Shown: in pieces, positions 24,872 to 33,653 of the stretch
Layout of the letters: every line of letters starts with the position of its first letter
How positions within the stretch are numbered: position 1 is the first letter of the stretch
Source of the DNA: Draconibacterium orientale
GTDB lineage: Bacteria > Bacteroidota > Bacteroidia > Bacteroidales > UBA12170
Assembly: GCA_020718315.1 (NCBI GenBank)
Contig: DYSK01000002.1
Coordinates: 1 to 39,562 of the forward strand
Length of the DNA: 39,562 nt
Direction of reading: 5' to 3'
Position numbers and translations under genes: made by a program
Notes under the pieces: model-generated
The model's database searches: none
What the model was told of the DNA's origin: nothing
Seen by the model: only the letters and a program-made list of their open reading frames with translations

Positions 24872-27800
24872 TTAGCGATTATAAGTAAGTAAAGTTTTTG
24901 CACTTTCGAGCGAAATGTTTTTTCTTTTGGCATAATCTGCCAATTGATCGTCGGCAATTTTGCCAACATTGAAATATTGACTTTCGGGATGAGCAAAATA
25001 AAATCCCGAAACACTTGATGCCGGATACATGGCGAAGTTTTCGGTAAGTTTAACGTCGATATTTTTTTCGACTTGCAATATATCGAAAAGAACTTCTTTT
25101 TCGGAATGTTCCGGACAAGCCGGATATCCTGGAGCCGGACGAATTCCGCGGTATTTCTCTCTTAAGATCAATGGAATGTCTTGTTTCTCGTCGGGGGCAT
25201 AAGCCCAGAATTTTGTGCGGACTTCAAAATGCAGCAGTTCGGCCAAGGCTTCGGCCAAGCGATCGGCCAGAATTTTCACCATAATAGCGTTGTAATCGTC
25301 GTTTTTTTGCGCATATTCTTTGCTCAGAAAGTCGGCGCCCTCACCCGAGCTCACTACAAAAGCACCTAAAAAGTCCGTTTCTTGTTCGCTCTGTGGCAAA
25401 ATAAAATCGGCCAAAGAAAGATTGAAAGCAGTTTGTTCTTTTTTCTCTTGGTTGCGCAAAAACTGAAACTCAGCACGTATTTTTGTCTGCTTTTCATCTT
25501 CGAAAAGCCGAATGGTTTCTTGATTTTTGGATGCCGGAAATAGTCCAAAGATCACTTTGGGTTGAATCCGCTTGTCTTTTCCCATCTCGTCTAAAATCAA
25601 TTGCCCTTCGTCCCAAAGTTTCCGGGCTTCCATTCCTTTTATTGGGTCGTTGAAAATGGCCGGATATTTGCCACTAATTTTCCAAGCGTGAAAAAAGAAA
25701 GTCCAATCAATCCATGGGCGGATTTCTTCCACTGAGTACGTTTTTACCTGAACACCTATTTGTGTTGGCCGAACAATTTGCGCATTTTCTTTGGTCGAAA
25801 GGAAAGCATTTTTTCGTGCTGTTGCGAGCGAAATAAAGTTCTTTGCCGATTTGTTCAGATTGTGTTTTTCGCGCAGATTTTCATATTTCAGGCGAATCTC
25901 ATCCGTAAGTTTTAGTTTTTCTTTCTTGTCGATGAGTCGGCTTGCTATTTGAACACTCCGCGACGCATCTTTAACGTGAACAATAAGCGCCTCATAAGCT
26001 GGGGCAATTTTAACGGCGGTATGAATTTCTGAAGTTGTTGCACCGCCAATCAGAATTGGGATAACGAGTCTGCGGCTTTGCATTTCGGCGGCCACATTTG
26101 TCATTTCTTCGAGCGAAGGAGTAATCAATCCGCTTAATCCTACAATATCCACATTTTCATCAATGGCTGTTTGTATAATTTTTTCGGCCGAAACCATTAC
26201 CCCTAAATCAATCACTTCAAAATTGTTGCAGCCCAAAATGACGCCTACAATATTTTTCCCAATATCGTGTACATCGCCTTTAACAGTTGCCAAGAGAACT
26301 TTTCCGGCACTTACTTTTTCGCCTGCATTTTCTGTTTCGATGAAAGGAAGAAGATAGGCAACCGCTTTTTTCATAACACGAGCACTTTTAACTACTTGTG
26401 GCAAAAACATTTTCCCGGAACCAAACAAATCTCCTACTCGATTCATTCCATCCATCAAGGGGCCTTCAATGATGTTAAGAGAAAAAGGGACTTTTTTTTG
26501 CGCTTCTTTTAAATCTTCTTCTATAAAATCAGTTATTCCCTTTACCAGCGCATGCGCTAAGCGATCTTCAACTGTTTGCTTTCTCCATTCCAAAATTTGT
26601 TCTTCTACTTTTGCCGTGCCAATATTTTGGTTGTTTTCGATATAAACCAAAATGCGTTCGGTGGCATCTTTTCGTCGGTTTAAAACCAAATCTTCGATCA
26701 AAACCAAAAGTTCTTTGGGGATTTCGTCGTAAATTTGCAACATAGCAGGGTTTACAATGGCCATATCCAAGCCCGCTTTGATTGCATGGTAGAGAAAAAC
26801 CGAATGAATGGCTTCTCGAATGGAATCGTTTCCACGAAAGGCAAAACTTAAATTGCTCACCCCACCGCTTACCTTGACATAGGGAATATTTTCCTTAATC
26901 CATTTAGCGCTGTTTATAAAATCAACAGCATAATTCGCATGTTCTTTGATTCCTGTACCGATTGTAAGAATATTTGGATCGAAAATAATATCTTCTGCGG
27001 CAAAGCCAATTTGATCGACCAACAAATGATAAGCTCGGTTGCAAACCGCAATTTTGGTGTTGAAATCGGCGGCTTGACCGCTTTCGTCGAAAGCCATCAC
27101 TACCACGGCTGCGCCATAGCGTTTTATTTTTTTTGCCTGTTCCAGAAAAACTTTTTCGCCTTCTTTTAAACTGATCGAGTTTACGATTGCTTTTCCTTGA
27201 ACGCATTTTAGTCCGGCTTCAATTACGCTCCATTTTGAGCTGTCGATCATGATAGGGATTCGAGCAATGTCGGGTTCTGATGCCAGTTGGTTCAAAAAAG
27301 TGGTCATCTCTGTTTCGGCATCCAGCATGGCATCGTCCATACATACATCTATAATTTGGGCGCCGCCTTCCACTTGATGCCTAGCAATAGTTAGCGCTTC
27401 TTCGTATTTTTTCTCTCGAATCAAGCGCGCAAACATTTTTGAACCACTCACATTTGTTCGTTCGCCGATGTTTACAAAGTTCACCGTTTTGCTAATTTTC
27501 AATGGTTCAAGACCGCTTAATCGTGTTTCGTTGTCGCGGATTGGGATTTTTCGAATGGGAGCGTTTTTGGCAAATTTAGCCATTTCACGGATGTGAGCAG
27601 GAGTTGTACCACAGCAACCACCAACGATATTTGTAAATTGATGATCGATAAAATTGTGAATATGATGTCCCATTTTCTCCGGACTTTCGTCGTACTCGCC
27701 AAACTGATTGGGCAAGCCGGCATTTGGGTGAACGCTCACATAAAAAGGAGCTTTTTCGGAAAGTTCTTTCAGATAAGGACGAAGTTGTTCGGCTCCTAAA

Positions 27801-28531
27801 GCGCAATTTAATCCGATGCTTAGAAGTTCAATATGGGAAACCGAATTCAGAAAAGCTTCCAACGTTTGCCCGGAAAGAGTGCGTCCGCTGGCATCGGTAA
27901 TTGTTCCGGAAACCATCACCGGCCGTTTTTCTTTTTCTTGCTCAAACAGTTCTTCCAAGGCAAAAATAGCCGCTTTCGCATTGAGTGTGTCAAAGATGGT
28001 TTCTACCATAAATACATCTACTTTTCCATCAAAGAGCGCTTTGGCTTGCTGGAAATAAATAGTTTTTAAATCGTCGAAATTTACAGCGCGAAAACCCGGA
28101 TCGTTCACATCGGGCGAAAGAGAGCTTGTTTTGTTTGTTGGACCTAATATTCCGGCTACAAAGCGTGGTTTGTCGGGTGTTAGAGACGTATATTTATCTG
28201 CTGCTGCTCGCGCAATTTGAGCCGCTGCAAGATTGATCTCATCAGTCAAAGATTCCATTTGATAATCGGCCAGAGAAATGCGATTGGCATTGAAAGTGTT
28301 GGTTTCGATAATATCGGCCCCGGCATCTAAATATTCTTCGTGAATATTTTGAATGATTGATGCTTGGGTGAGCGAAAGCAAATCGTTGTTTCCTTTTAGA
28401 TTTACCGGCCAATCCCGAAATCGTTTCCCCCGAAAATCTTCTTCGGTGAGATTGTAATTCTGAATCATCGTGCCCATTGCTCCGTCGAGGATAAGGACTC
28501 TTTTTTTAATTTCTTCTTTTATGTTGCTCAT
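24872..28531 (-). CDS. metH: Cobalamin-dependent methionine synthase
   Basis: Transfers a methyl group from methyl-THF via cobalamin to homocysteine. The 1219-residue protein contains all four modules: homocysteine-binding barrel (1-325) with zinc ligands C243 (LNCALG), C306 and C307 (GGCCGTTPAHI); pterin barrel (about 350-620, NIGERTNVSGSKMF); cap plus B12 domain (about 645-890) with the axial-ligand motif DVHDIGKN (H755); and the SAM-dependent reactivation domain (about 920-1219) with RPAPGYPACPEHSEK. The length is typical of full-length MetH. It is first in the metH-metF operon, preceded by an approximately 370-base leader with a SAM-I aptamer, so high SAM should lower expression. Confidence 0.97.
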   Translation of the reverse strand: MSNIKEEIKKRVLILDGAMGTMIQNYNLTEEDFRGKRFRDWPVNLKGNNDLLSLTQASIIQNIHEEYLDAGADIIETNTFNANRISLADYQMESLTDEINLAAAQIARAAADKYTSLTPDKPRFVAGILGPTNKTSSLSPDVNDPGFRAVNFDDLKTIYFQQAKALFDGKVDVFMVETIFDTLNAKAAIFALEELFEQEKEKRPVMVSGTITDASGRTLSGQTLEAFLNSVSHIELLSIGLNCALGAEQLRPYLKELSEKAPFYVSVHPNAGLPNQFGEYDESPEKMGHHIHNFIDHQFTNIVGGCCGTTPAHIREMAKFAKNAPIRKIPIRDNETRLSGLEPLKISKTVNFVNIGERTNVSGSKMFARLIREKKYEEALTIARHQVEGGAQIIDVCMDDAMLDAETEMTTFLNQLASEPDIARIPIMIDSSKWSVIEAGLKCVQGKAIVNSISLKEGEKVFLEQAKKIKRYGAAVVVMAFDESGQAADFNTKIAVCNRAYHLLVDQIGFAAEDIIFDPNILTIGTGIKEHANYAVDFINSAKWIKENIPYVKVSGGVSNLSFAFRGNDSIREAIHSVFLYHAIKAGLDMAIVNPAMLQIYDEIPKELLVLIEDLVLNRRKDATERILVYIENNQNIGTAKVEEQILEWRKQTVEDRLAHALVKGITDFIEEDLKEAQKKVPFSLNIIEGPLMDGMNRVGDLFGSGKMFLPQVVKSARVMKKAVAYLLPFIETENAGEKVSAGKVLLATVKGDVHDIGKNIVGVILGCNNFEVIDLGVMVSAEKIIQTAIDENVDIVGLSGLITPSLEEMTNVAAEMQSRRLVIPILIGGATTSEIHTAVKIAPAYEALIVHVKDASRSVQIASRLIDKKEKLKLTDEIRLKYENLREKHNLNKSAKNFISLATARKNAFLSTKENAQIVRPTQIGVQVKTYSVEEIRPWIDWTFFFHAWKISGKYPAIFNDPIKGMEARKLWDEGQLILDEMGKDKRIQPKVIFGLFPASKNQETIRLFEDEKQTKIRAEFQFLRNQEKKEQTAFNLSLADFILPQSEQETDFLGAFVVSSGEGADFLSKEYAQKNDDYNAIMVKILADRLAEALAELLHFEVRTKFWAYAPDEKQDIPLILREKYRGIRPAPGYPACPEHSEKEVLFDILQVEKNIDVKLTENFAMYPASSVSGFYFAHPESQYFNVGKIADDQLADYAKRKNISLESAKTLLTYNR

Positions 28532-28759
28532 TTTTTGATCTATTTTGGCCTTTTCTCCCGAATATTTTTTTGCGTGCTATTTTTTCATCAAAACGAAATA
28601 GAATAATCTTGCATTGAAGAGGTTGCAATGTAGTGAAGCCGCTGATTTAATTCGCGTAAAACCTGATTACAAAGATAATACAAGCTTTACGCTAACGCAT
28701 GCGCATAGGAGAGGATGAATGGTGTGTTTTTTCGTAAATTGTTTTCATAAGCGATATTT
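28532..28759 (-). promoter_or_regulatory. Expression platform and 5' leader between the SAM-I aptamer and metH
   Basis: 228 transcribed bases between the aptamer and the metH ATG. No classic intrinsic terminator (stem plus U run) is visible. It contains an 18-codon ORF (28692-28748), a widely spaced inverted repeat GCGTAAA / TTTACGC and an internal TAnnTTTG match (minus TATCTTTG, 28670-28677) that could start an aptamer-free transcript. The switching mechanism cannot be read from the sequence. Confidence 0.5.
28692..28748 (-). CDS. Possible leader peptide in the metH 5' region
   Basis: An ATG 11 bases after the end of the aptamer opens an 18-codon frame, MKTIYEKTHHSSSPMRMR, then TAG. Two of the last four codons are Met. 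No ribosome binding site is evident (Bacteroidota often lack one). It could be chance, or a methionine-sensing leader peptide working with the riboswitch. Confidence 0.2.
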   Translation of the reverse strand: MKTIYEKTHHSSSPMRMR

Positions 28760-28867
28760 ATTTATAAGCATTCAGCTCTTTTTGCTGAATCTGGGTATTG
28801 GCACCTTTCCCGAAAGCAGGTTGCCAGAGTTTCACAGAGCCTAGTCTCTCCACTCTTCTTTATAAAT
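28760..28867 (-). ncRNA. SAM-I (S-box) riboswitch aptamer
   Basis: Read on the minus strand, the 108 bases match the S-box core in order: AAGAGTGGAGAGACTAGGCT, CTGTGAAACTCTGGCAACC, the P3 hairpin ACCT / AGGT, then GGTGCCAATACC. A P4 hairpin ATTCAGC / GCTGAAT follows. The ends pair as P1 (ATTTATAA with TTATAAAT, one bulge). It lies upstream of metH-metF on the same strand, the expected target: SAM binding should reduce methionine synthesis. Confidence 0.93.
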
Positions 28868-28907
28868 CAAATACGCCACAACGGGGAGGAATATCTGAAT
28901 TCTGCCG

Positions 28908-28937
28908 CAAAAATACTGAAATATTTCAATCTGACAA
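28908..28937 (-). promoter_or_regulatory. Promoter of the metH-metF leader
   Basis: Minus strand TTG (28935-28937), 19 bases, then TATTTTTG (28908-28915). Both elements and the spacing match the Bacteroidota TTG-N19-21-TAnnTTTG promoter. Transcription would begin near 28901, about 35 bases before the aptamer. Confidence 0.65.
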
Positions 28938-29033
28938 GCTGTTTTTATTTGCTTCGCGGAGCGTAGATTTAATTTGGATAGGCGTAATCAATTGCTCTTT
29001 AACGGGAACTTCTTTCATTTGTTTACATTTTTC

Positions 29034-29041
29034 TATATTTG
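29034..29041 (+). promoter_or_regulatory. Putative TAnnTTTG promoter of the flippase operon
   Basis: Plus strand TATATTTG ends 18 bases before the TTG start at 29060. Confidence 0.45.
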
Positions 29042-29059
29042 CCGTAAATAGACAAAACA

Positions 29060-30526
29060 TTGAACCCTTTAAAAAGACTATTAGGCCAAACGGCTATTTA
29101 CGGACTGAGTAGCATTGTAGGTCGATTGCTCAACTATCTATTGGTTCCGCTTTATACCTACACATTGCCGGCGGCCGAATATGGAACAGTAACTGAATTG
29201 TATGCCTACATAGCCGTTTTATTTGCTTTTCTGACCTATGGAATGGAAACGACATTTTTTCGCTTTGCCGAAACAGAAAAGGGAAAAGACAAAGTGTACA
29301 GCACAAGTCTGATTTCACTTTTGGTAAGTAGCATTTTCTTTTTATTCCTCTTCATTGTCTTCAAAGATCGTATTGCCACTGGTTTGGATTATACACAACA
29401 TACGAACTATTTGGTTTGGTTTGTATTTATTTTATTTTTCGATTTGCTTACCACCATTCCTTTTGCCGGATTGCGAAGAGAAGGAAGAGCAGTACGATTT
29501 GCTTCTTTAAAGCTTTTGAATATCGGAATAAATATCGCTTTAAATCTCTTTTTTGTGTTGTACTGTACTCAGGTAATCAAACAAGCCGACGGCGGAATGA
29601 TGCACCGTTTTGTTAGCTCTTTTTTCAATTCCGATGAGCTGATTGGCTATATCTTTCTATCAAATTTGATAGCAAGCGGCATCACGCTCTTGTTTATGCT
29701 TTCAAGTTATCGCTTTTTAAAAGCCGGTTTCGATTTGGAGTTGTGGAAACGGATGATGCGCTATACTTGGCCTATTTTGGTGGTGAGCATTGCCGGAATT
29801 ATCCCTGTTTCTCTGGATAAAATTCTTTTTCCGCATTTGTCCGCCAATCCTGAAATGGCCATGACCGAGCTGGGAATTTATGGGGCAAATGCTAAAATTG
29901 CTGTAATTATGGTTCTTTTTATCCAAACTTTTCGCTATGCTGCCGATCCATTTTTCTTTGGAGAAGCCAACAACAAAGACGCGCAAAAAACCTACGCTTT
30001 GGTAATGAAATGGTTTGTGATTGCCGGAACATTTATATTTCTTGGGACAATGCTTTTTATCGATTTCATTCAATATTTTATTGGTTCGTCTTATCGCTCC
30101 GGATTGGGTGTTGTTCCTATTTTACTGATGGCAAATCTTTCACTGGGAATTTTTTACAACCTTTCATTTTGGTATAAGCTTACAGATAAAACGATTTATG
30201 GTGCTTGGTTTTCGCTAATTGGAGCAGTTATTGCCATTGCAGCAAACATAGTTCTTATTCCTGTTTGGGGAATTTACGGGGCGGCTTGGGCTGTGTTTTT
30301 CGCCTATTTTATACCAATGGTACTTTCTTATTTTTATGGCCGAAGATATTTCCCAATTCCATACGAAGTAATGAAAATAGTATTTTATCCGCTTGTTGCC
30401 CTACTTGTTTATGCTCTCAGCGTCCTGTTCAATACGTCTATTTATTTGAATGTTGTTTTGTTTGGGTTTTTCTTTTTTTTGATGTTGTTGGTAGAGCGAC
30501 CAAAAGCCAAGACGCAAGGCGTTTAG
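29060..30526 (+). CDS. Polysaccharide/lipid-linked oligosaccharide flippase (MATE/MOP superfamily)
   Basis: An integral membrane transporter of 488 residues with about 14 predicted helices, of the Wzx/RfbX-like polysaccharide biosynthesis group. The N-terminus NPLKRLLGQTAIYGLSSIVGR followed by LLVPLYTYTL is characteristic of the Bacteroidota members. It probably flips undecaprenyl-linked sugars for surface polysaccharide. The start is TTG: the frame is closed by a stop 15 bases upstream, the next ATG is about 60 residues in, and the conserved N-terminus begins exactly at the TTG. No glycosyltransferase genes are nearby. It is followed after 33 bases by a YfcC-type carrier gene on the same strand. 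Confidence 0.9.
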   Translation: MNPLKRLLGQTAIYGLSSIVGRLLNYLLVPLYTYTLPAAEYGTVTELYAYIAVLFAFLTYGMETTFFRFAETEKGKDKVYSTSLISLLVSSIFFLFLFIVFKDRIATGLDYTQHTNYLVWFVFILFFDLLTTIPFAGLRREGRAVRFASLKLLNIGINIALNLFFVLYCTQVIKQADGGMMHRFVSSFFNSDELIGYIFLSNLIASGITLLFMLSSYRFLKAGFDLELWKRMMRYTWPILVVSIAGIIPVSLDKILFPHLSANPEMAMTELGIYGANAKIAVIMVLFIQTFRYAADPFFFGEANNKDAQKTYALVMKWFVIAGTFIFLGTMLFIDFIQYFIGSSYRSGLGVVPILLMANLSLGIFYNLSFWYKLTDKTIYGAWFSLIGAVIAIAANIVLIPVWGIYGAAWAVFFAYFIPMVLSYFYGRRYFPIPYEVMKIVFYPLVALLVYALSVLFNTSIYLNVVLFGFFFFLMLLVERPKAKTQGV

Positions 30527-30559
30527 GTGCAAACCGAATTTAAAATTTCTAAATAAAAG

Positions 30560-32194
30560 ATGAACAACACTTCCGAAAAGCCCATACCGATGAAAAAGAA
30601 AAATACGATTCCACACACCTATGTCATTGTATTTTACATCATTTTGTTTGCTGCTTTTCTGACTTGGATTATTCCGGGTGGCGCATTCGACAGACAGCAA
30701 ATACAACTCGAAAACGGGAATATAAAAGAAGTAATCAACGGAAATTCTTTTCATTATGTGGATGCAAATCCCCAGACCTGGCAAGTGTTTTCGGCTCTTT
30801 TTGATGGCTTTGTGGACAAAGCGGATATCATCGTTTTTATTTTGCTTATTGGCGGCGCGTTCTGGATAATGAACGAAAGTAAAGCAATAGATGTTGGGAT
30901 ATTTGCATTCTTGCGATTTGCGAAGAGCATTGAACATATTTGGCTGTTTCAAAAACTGGGTATCAACAACATTATCATCACGCTGATTATGCTTTTGTTT
31001 TCTGTTTTTGGCGCCGTATTTGGAATGAGCGAAGAAACCATCGCTTTCGTAATCATTTTTGTGCCATTGGCCATTAGTATGGGCTACGACAGCATTGTGG
31101 GCGTTTCGCTCTGTTTTGTTGGAGCAGCTCTTGGTTTTGCTGGCGCCTTGCTCAATCCGTTTACCATTGGCATTGCGCAAGGATTGTCGGGATTGCCTTT
31201 GTTTTCGGGCATTGAGTTTCGTTTTTTCAGTTGGGTGGTAATTAATTTTGTTGGGATAGCTTGGATTCTTCGCTATGCGAGCAAAATTAAAGCCAATCCA
31301 AAGCTTTCGCCTGTTTACGAAGAAGATGCGTATTGGCGAAAAGCAGAAACATCAAAGGAATCTTTTCAATTGATTGCTGCCGGAAAATCGGCTTGGATAA
31401 GTTTTTTTCTTCTTTTGGCCATTTTGATTTATTTTACTTCTGTTAATTTGATGAGCGAATTGCAAATTGGAAATGCCGTTTATCGATTGCCCATCTTGCC
31501 AATTGTCACACTTTTCTTTGCTTTTTTTGGCTTCCTTAGTCTTCGAAAATCAATCCATTTCTATATCTTAACTCTTTTGGGATTAACAATTTTTATTCTC
31601 ATTGTCGGCGTAATGGGATACGCTTGGTATGTGATGGAAATAGCCAGCTTGTTTTTTGCTATGGGAATTGCATCGGGTATTGCCATGAATTATTCTCCAA
31701 ATAAAATCACTGCTTTATTTATTGCCGGAGTAAAAGACATTACATCTGCCGCTCTTGTGGTTGGCTTAGCAGGCGGAATCATTATCATTTTGAACAATGG
31801 ATCTATTATTGATACGCTCTTGTATTACGTTTCAAGATCAATGAAGGATGTTGGAAAATTAGCTTCAGTTGAATTGATGTATGTTTTTCAAACCGGAATT
31901 AACATCATTATCCCCTCAGGTTCGGCAAAAGCAGCATTAACGATGCCAATCATGTCTCAGTTTTCGGATTTAATTGGTGTTTCGCGACAAGCAACTGTTA
32001 TGGCTTTTCAATTTGGCGACGGGTTTACAAATATGATTACCCCAACTTCGGGTGTATTGATTGGCGTTTTGGGCGTAGCAAAAATTCCGTACGATAAATG
32101 GGTAAAATGGATCTGGCCTTTTATTCTAATTCTCAGTTTGGTGGGCGCGCTTTTGCTTATTCCAACCGTTTATATGCAATTGAACGGATTTTGA
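30560..32194 (+). CDS. YfcC-family (DcuC-like) membrane carrier
   Basis: A 544-residue inner-membrane protein with 12 or so hydrophobic segments. Family motifs include the N-terminal IPHTYVIVFYIILFAAFLTWIIPGG, GAFWIMNESKAID, the signature MSEETIAF and the C-terminal half NIIIPSGSAKAALTMPIM, typical of YfcC/C4-dicarboxylate anaerobic carriers. Members transport dicarboxylates, amino acids or are uncharacterised; the substrate here is unknown. An alternative start at the second ATG (30590, MKKKNTIPHTY) would drop ten residues and matches relatives well. It is downstream of the flippase in a likely operon and converges on the U32 gene 21 bases away with no evident terminator. Confidence 0.9.
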   Translation: MNNTSEKPIPMKKKNTIPHTYVIVFYIILFAAFLTWIIPGGAFDRQQIQLENGNIKEVINGNSFHYVDANPQTWQVFSALFDGFVDKADIIVFILLIGGAFWIMNESKAIDVGIFAFLRFAKSIEHIWLFQKLGINNIIITLIMLLFSVFGAVFGMSEETIAFVIIFVPLAISMGYDSIVGVSLCFVGAALGFAGALLNPFTIGIAQGLSGLPLFSGIEFRFFSWVVINFVGIAWILRYASKIKANPKLSPVYEEDAYWRKAETSKESFQLIAAGKSAWISFFLLLAILIYFTSVNLMSELQIGNAVYRLPILPIVTLFFAFFGFLSLRKSIHFYILTLLGLTIFILIVGVMGYAWYVMEIASLFFAMGIASGIAMNYSPNKITALFIAGVKDITSAALVVGLAGGIIIILNNGSIIDTLLYYVSRSMKDVGKLASVELMYVFQTGINIIIPSGSAKAALTMPIMSQFSDLIGVSRQATVMAFQFGDGFTNMITPTSGVLIGVLGVAKIPYDKWVKWIWPFILILSLVGALLLIPTVYMQLNGF

Positions 32195-32215
32195 TAACCA
32201 AACCAATCTTTGCTT

Positions 32216-33475
32216 TTAGAACGGCTCCACCACATCAATCATTTTGTACACCAAATCACCTCTGCGAACGAGTTCTTTGGTTTTGAACGAAATAGCATTT
32301 CCTTTTCCGGCTTTTTCGACGGCTATTAAATCGAGGCGTAGTTCGGCAATTGTATCTTCATACACTCCCGTTGTTGGTCCTACAATATTTATTTCGTCGC
32401 CAATACGAAGTTCATTGGTATCAATTTGCAGTTCAGCTACATTGAGTTTTGCAAAATAATTGGTAATCTTTCCGAGATATACTTTTTTTCGTGTTGCTTG
32501 CGAACCATATCTGTCGGCCCATTCGCCCATTTTTCGTCCCAGATAATAGCCGTCCCAAAACCCGCGATTGTAAACCGATTCCAGTTCCGTATTCCATTTT
32601 TCGATATTTTCTTGCGTAAAATGGCCTTCGAAATAAGCTGTTGCCGCTTGGCGATAAACGCGTGTTACTTTTTTTACATATTCGGGAGATCGGCCACGCC
32701 CTTCAATTTTCAAAACACGAACGCCGGCAAGAAGTATTTTGTCTAAAAAATCGAGTGTTTTCAAATCTTTTGGCGACATGATGTATTCGTTGTCAACATG
32801 CATTTCCAATCCACTATCGCGGTCTTTCACATCGTAACCTCTTCGGCAAGGCTGAAGACAAGCGCCACGATTTGCCGATGAATTCATCAAATCCAAGCTA
32901 AGGTAACATTTTCCAGAAACAGCCATACACAAAGCGCCGTGAGCAAATATTTCAATTTGAACCAAGTTGCCTGACGGGCCTTTTATTTGTTCTTGTTCGA
33001 TTGCTTCGGTAATGGCTCTCACTTGGTTTAAATTAAGTTCGCGTGCTGTAACCATCACATCGGCAAATAAGGAATAAAATTTCACCGCTTCAATATTGGT
33101 AATATTGCTTTGTGTGGACATGTGGATTTCCATTTTCTGCGAAAAAGCATAATGAATCACCGACTGATCGGCAGCAATTATGGCGCTAATTCCATTTGCT
33201 TTAGCTGCATCCACTATGGCTTTCATTTCATCCAATTCCTGATCGAAAATCACTGTATTGAGCGTGATATAAGAGCGAATGTTGTGTTGTTTACAAATTG
33301 TTGCAATCTCTTTTAAATCGTCGAGGGTAAAATTCTTCGAAGATTTGGAGCGCATATTTAATTTGCCAATTCCAAAATAAACGGAGTTTGCTCCGCCTTG
33401 AATAGCCGCCATCAACGATTCGTAAGAACCAACGGGAGCCATTATCTCAACATCTTGCGCTGTATGAAGTTGCAT
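32216..33475 (-). CDS. U32-family tRNA hydroxylation protein (TrhP/YegQ-like)
   Basis: A 419-residue protein of the former peptidase U32 family. Relatives such as TrhP take part in 5-hydroxyuridine formation at position 34 of tRNA, and RlhA modifies 23S rRNA. Motifs: EIMAPVGSYESLMAAIQGGANSVYFG-like N-terminal barrel start (10-35), HMSTQSNITN, and four cysteines C183, C190, C206 and C210 in ALCMAVSGKC and RGACLQPCRR, the probable iron-sulfur ligands. A conserved VLKIEGRGRSPEYV follows. The C-terminal domain (about 335-419) is complete. TrhP is the best guess by length and motif; other U32 branches cannot be excluded. It stands alone, with TAnnTTTG 17 bases upstream. Confidence 0.87.
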   Translation of the reverse strand: MQLHTAQDVEIMAPVGSYESLMAAIQGGANSVYFGIGKLNMRSKSSKNFTLDDLKEIATICKQHNIRSYITLNTVIFDQELDEMKAIVDAAKANGISAIIAADQSVIHYAFSQKMEIHMSTQSNITNIEAVKFYSLFADVMVTARELNLNQVRAITEAIEQEQIKGPSGNLVQIEIFAHGALCMAVSGKCYLSLDLMNSSANRGACLQPCRRGYDVKDRDSGLEMHVDNEYIMSPKDLKTLDFLDKILLAGVRVLKIEGRGRSPEYVKKVTRVYRQAATAYFEGHFTQENIEKWNTELESVYNRGFWDGYYLGRKMGEWADRYGSQATRKKVYLGKITNYFAKLNVAELQIDTNELRIGDEINIVGPTTGVYEDTIAELRLDLIAVEKAGKGNAISFKTKELVRRGDLVYKMIDVVEPF

Positions 33476-33492
33476 GCATTTAAGATTTTGCG

Positions 33493-33500
33493 CAAAAATA
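33493..33500 (-). promoter_or_regulatory. Putative TAnnTTTG promoter of the U32 gene
   Basis: Minus strand TATTTTTG ends 17 bases before the ATG at 33475. Confidence 0.5.
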
Positions 33501-33653
33501 CGTTTAATTTTTCAGGATTAGAAATACCTAATTAGCTGCTTGTTTCGACAAAAACGGATTGAAGCCGCATAAATTTTGAACTTCTATCACTACGGATTGC
33601 ATTTTTCTTTAATTTAGTAAAATATAAAATGGTTGCTAACCAAATCATTGACC

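Noticed and set aside
28670..28677. Second metH promoter inside the leader
   Set aside because: A TAnnTTTG match is present but has no -33 TTG at correct spacing and lies 138 bases from the ATG; kept only as a remark.
28798..29112. 104-codon plus-strand ORF upstream of the flippase
   Set aside because: It lies over the SAM-I aptamer and the divergent promoters and has no family features.
30401..31180. 259-codon minus-strand ORF over the flippase/YfcC junction
   Set aside because: Both plus-strand genes are well supported; this antisense translation is low in hydrophobics and rich in Lys/Asn/Gln, and shows no domain.
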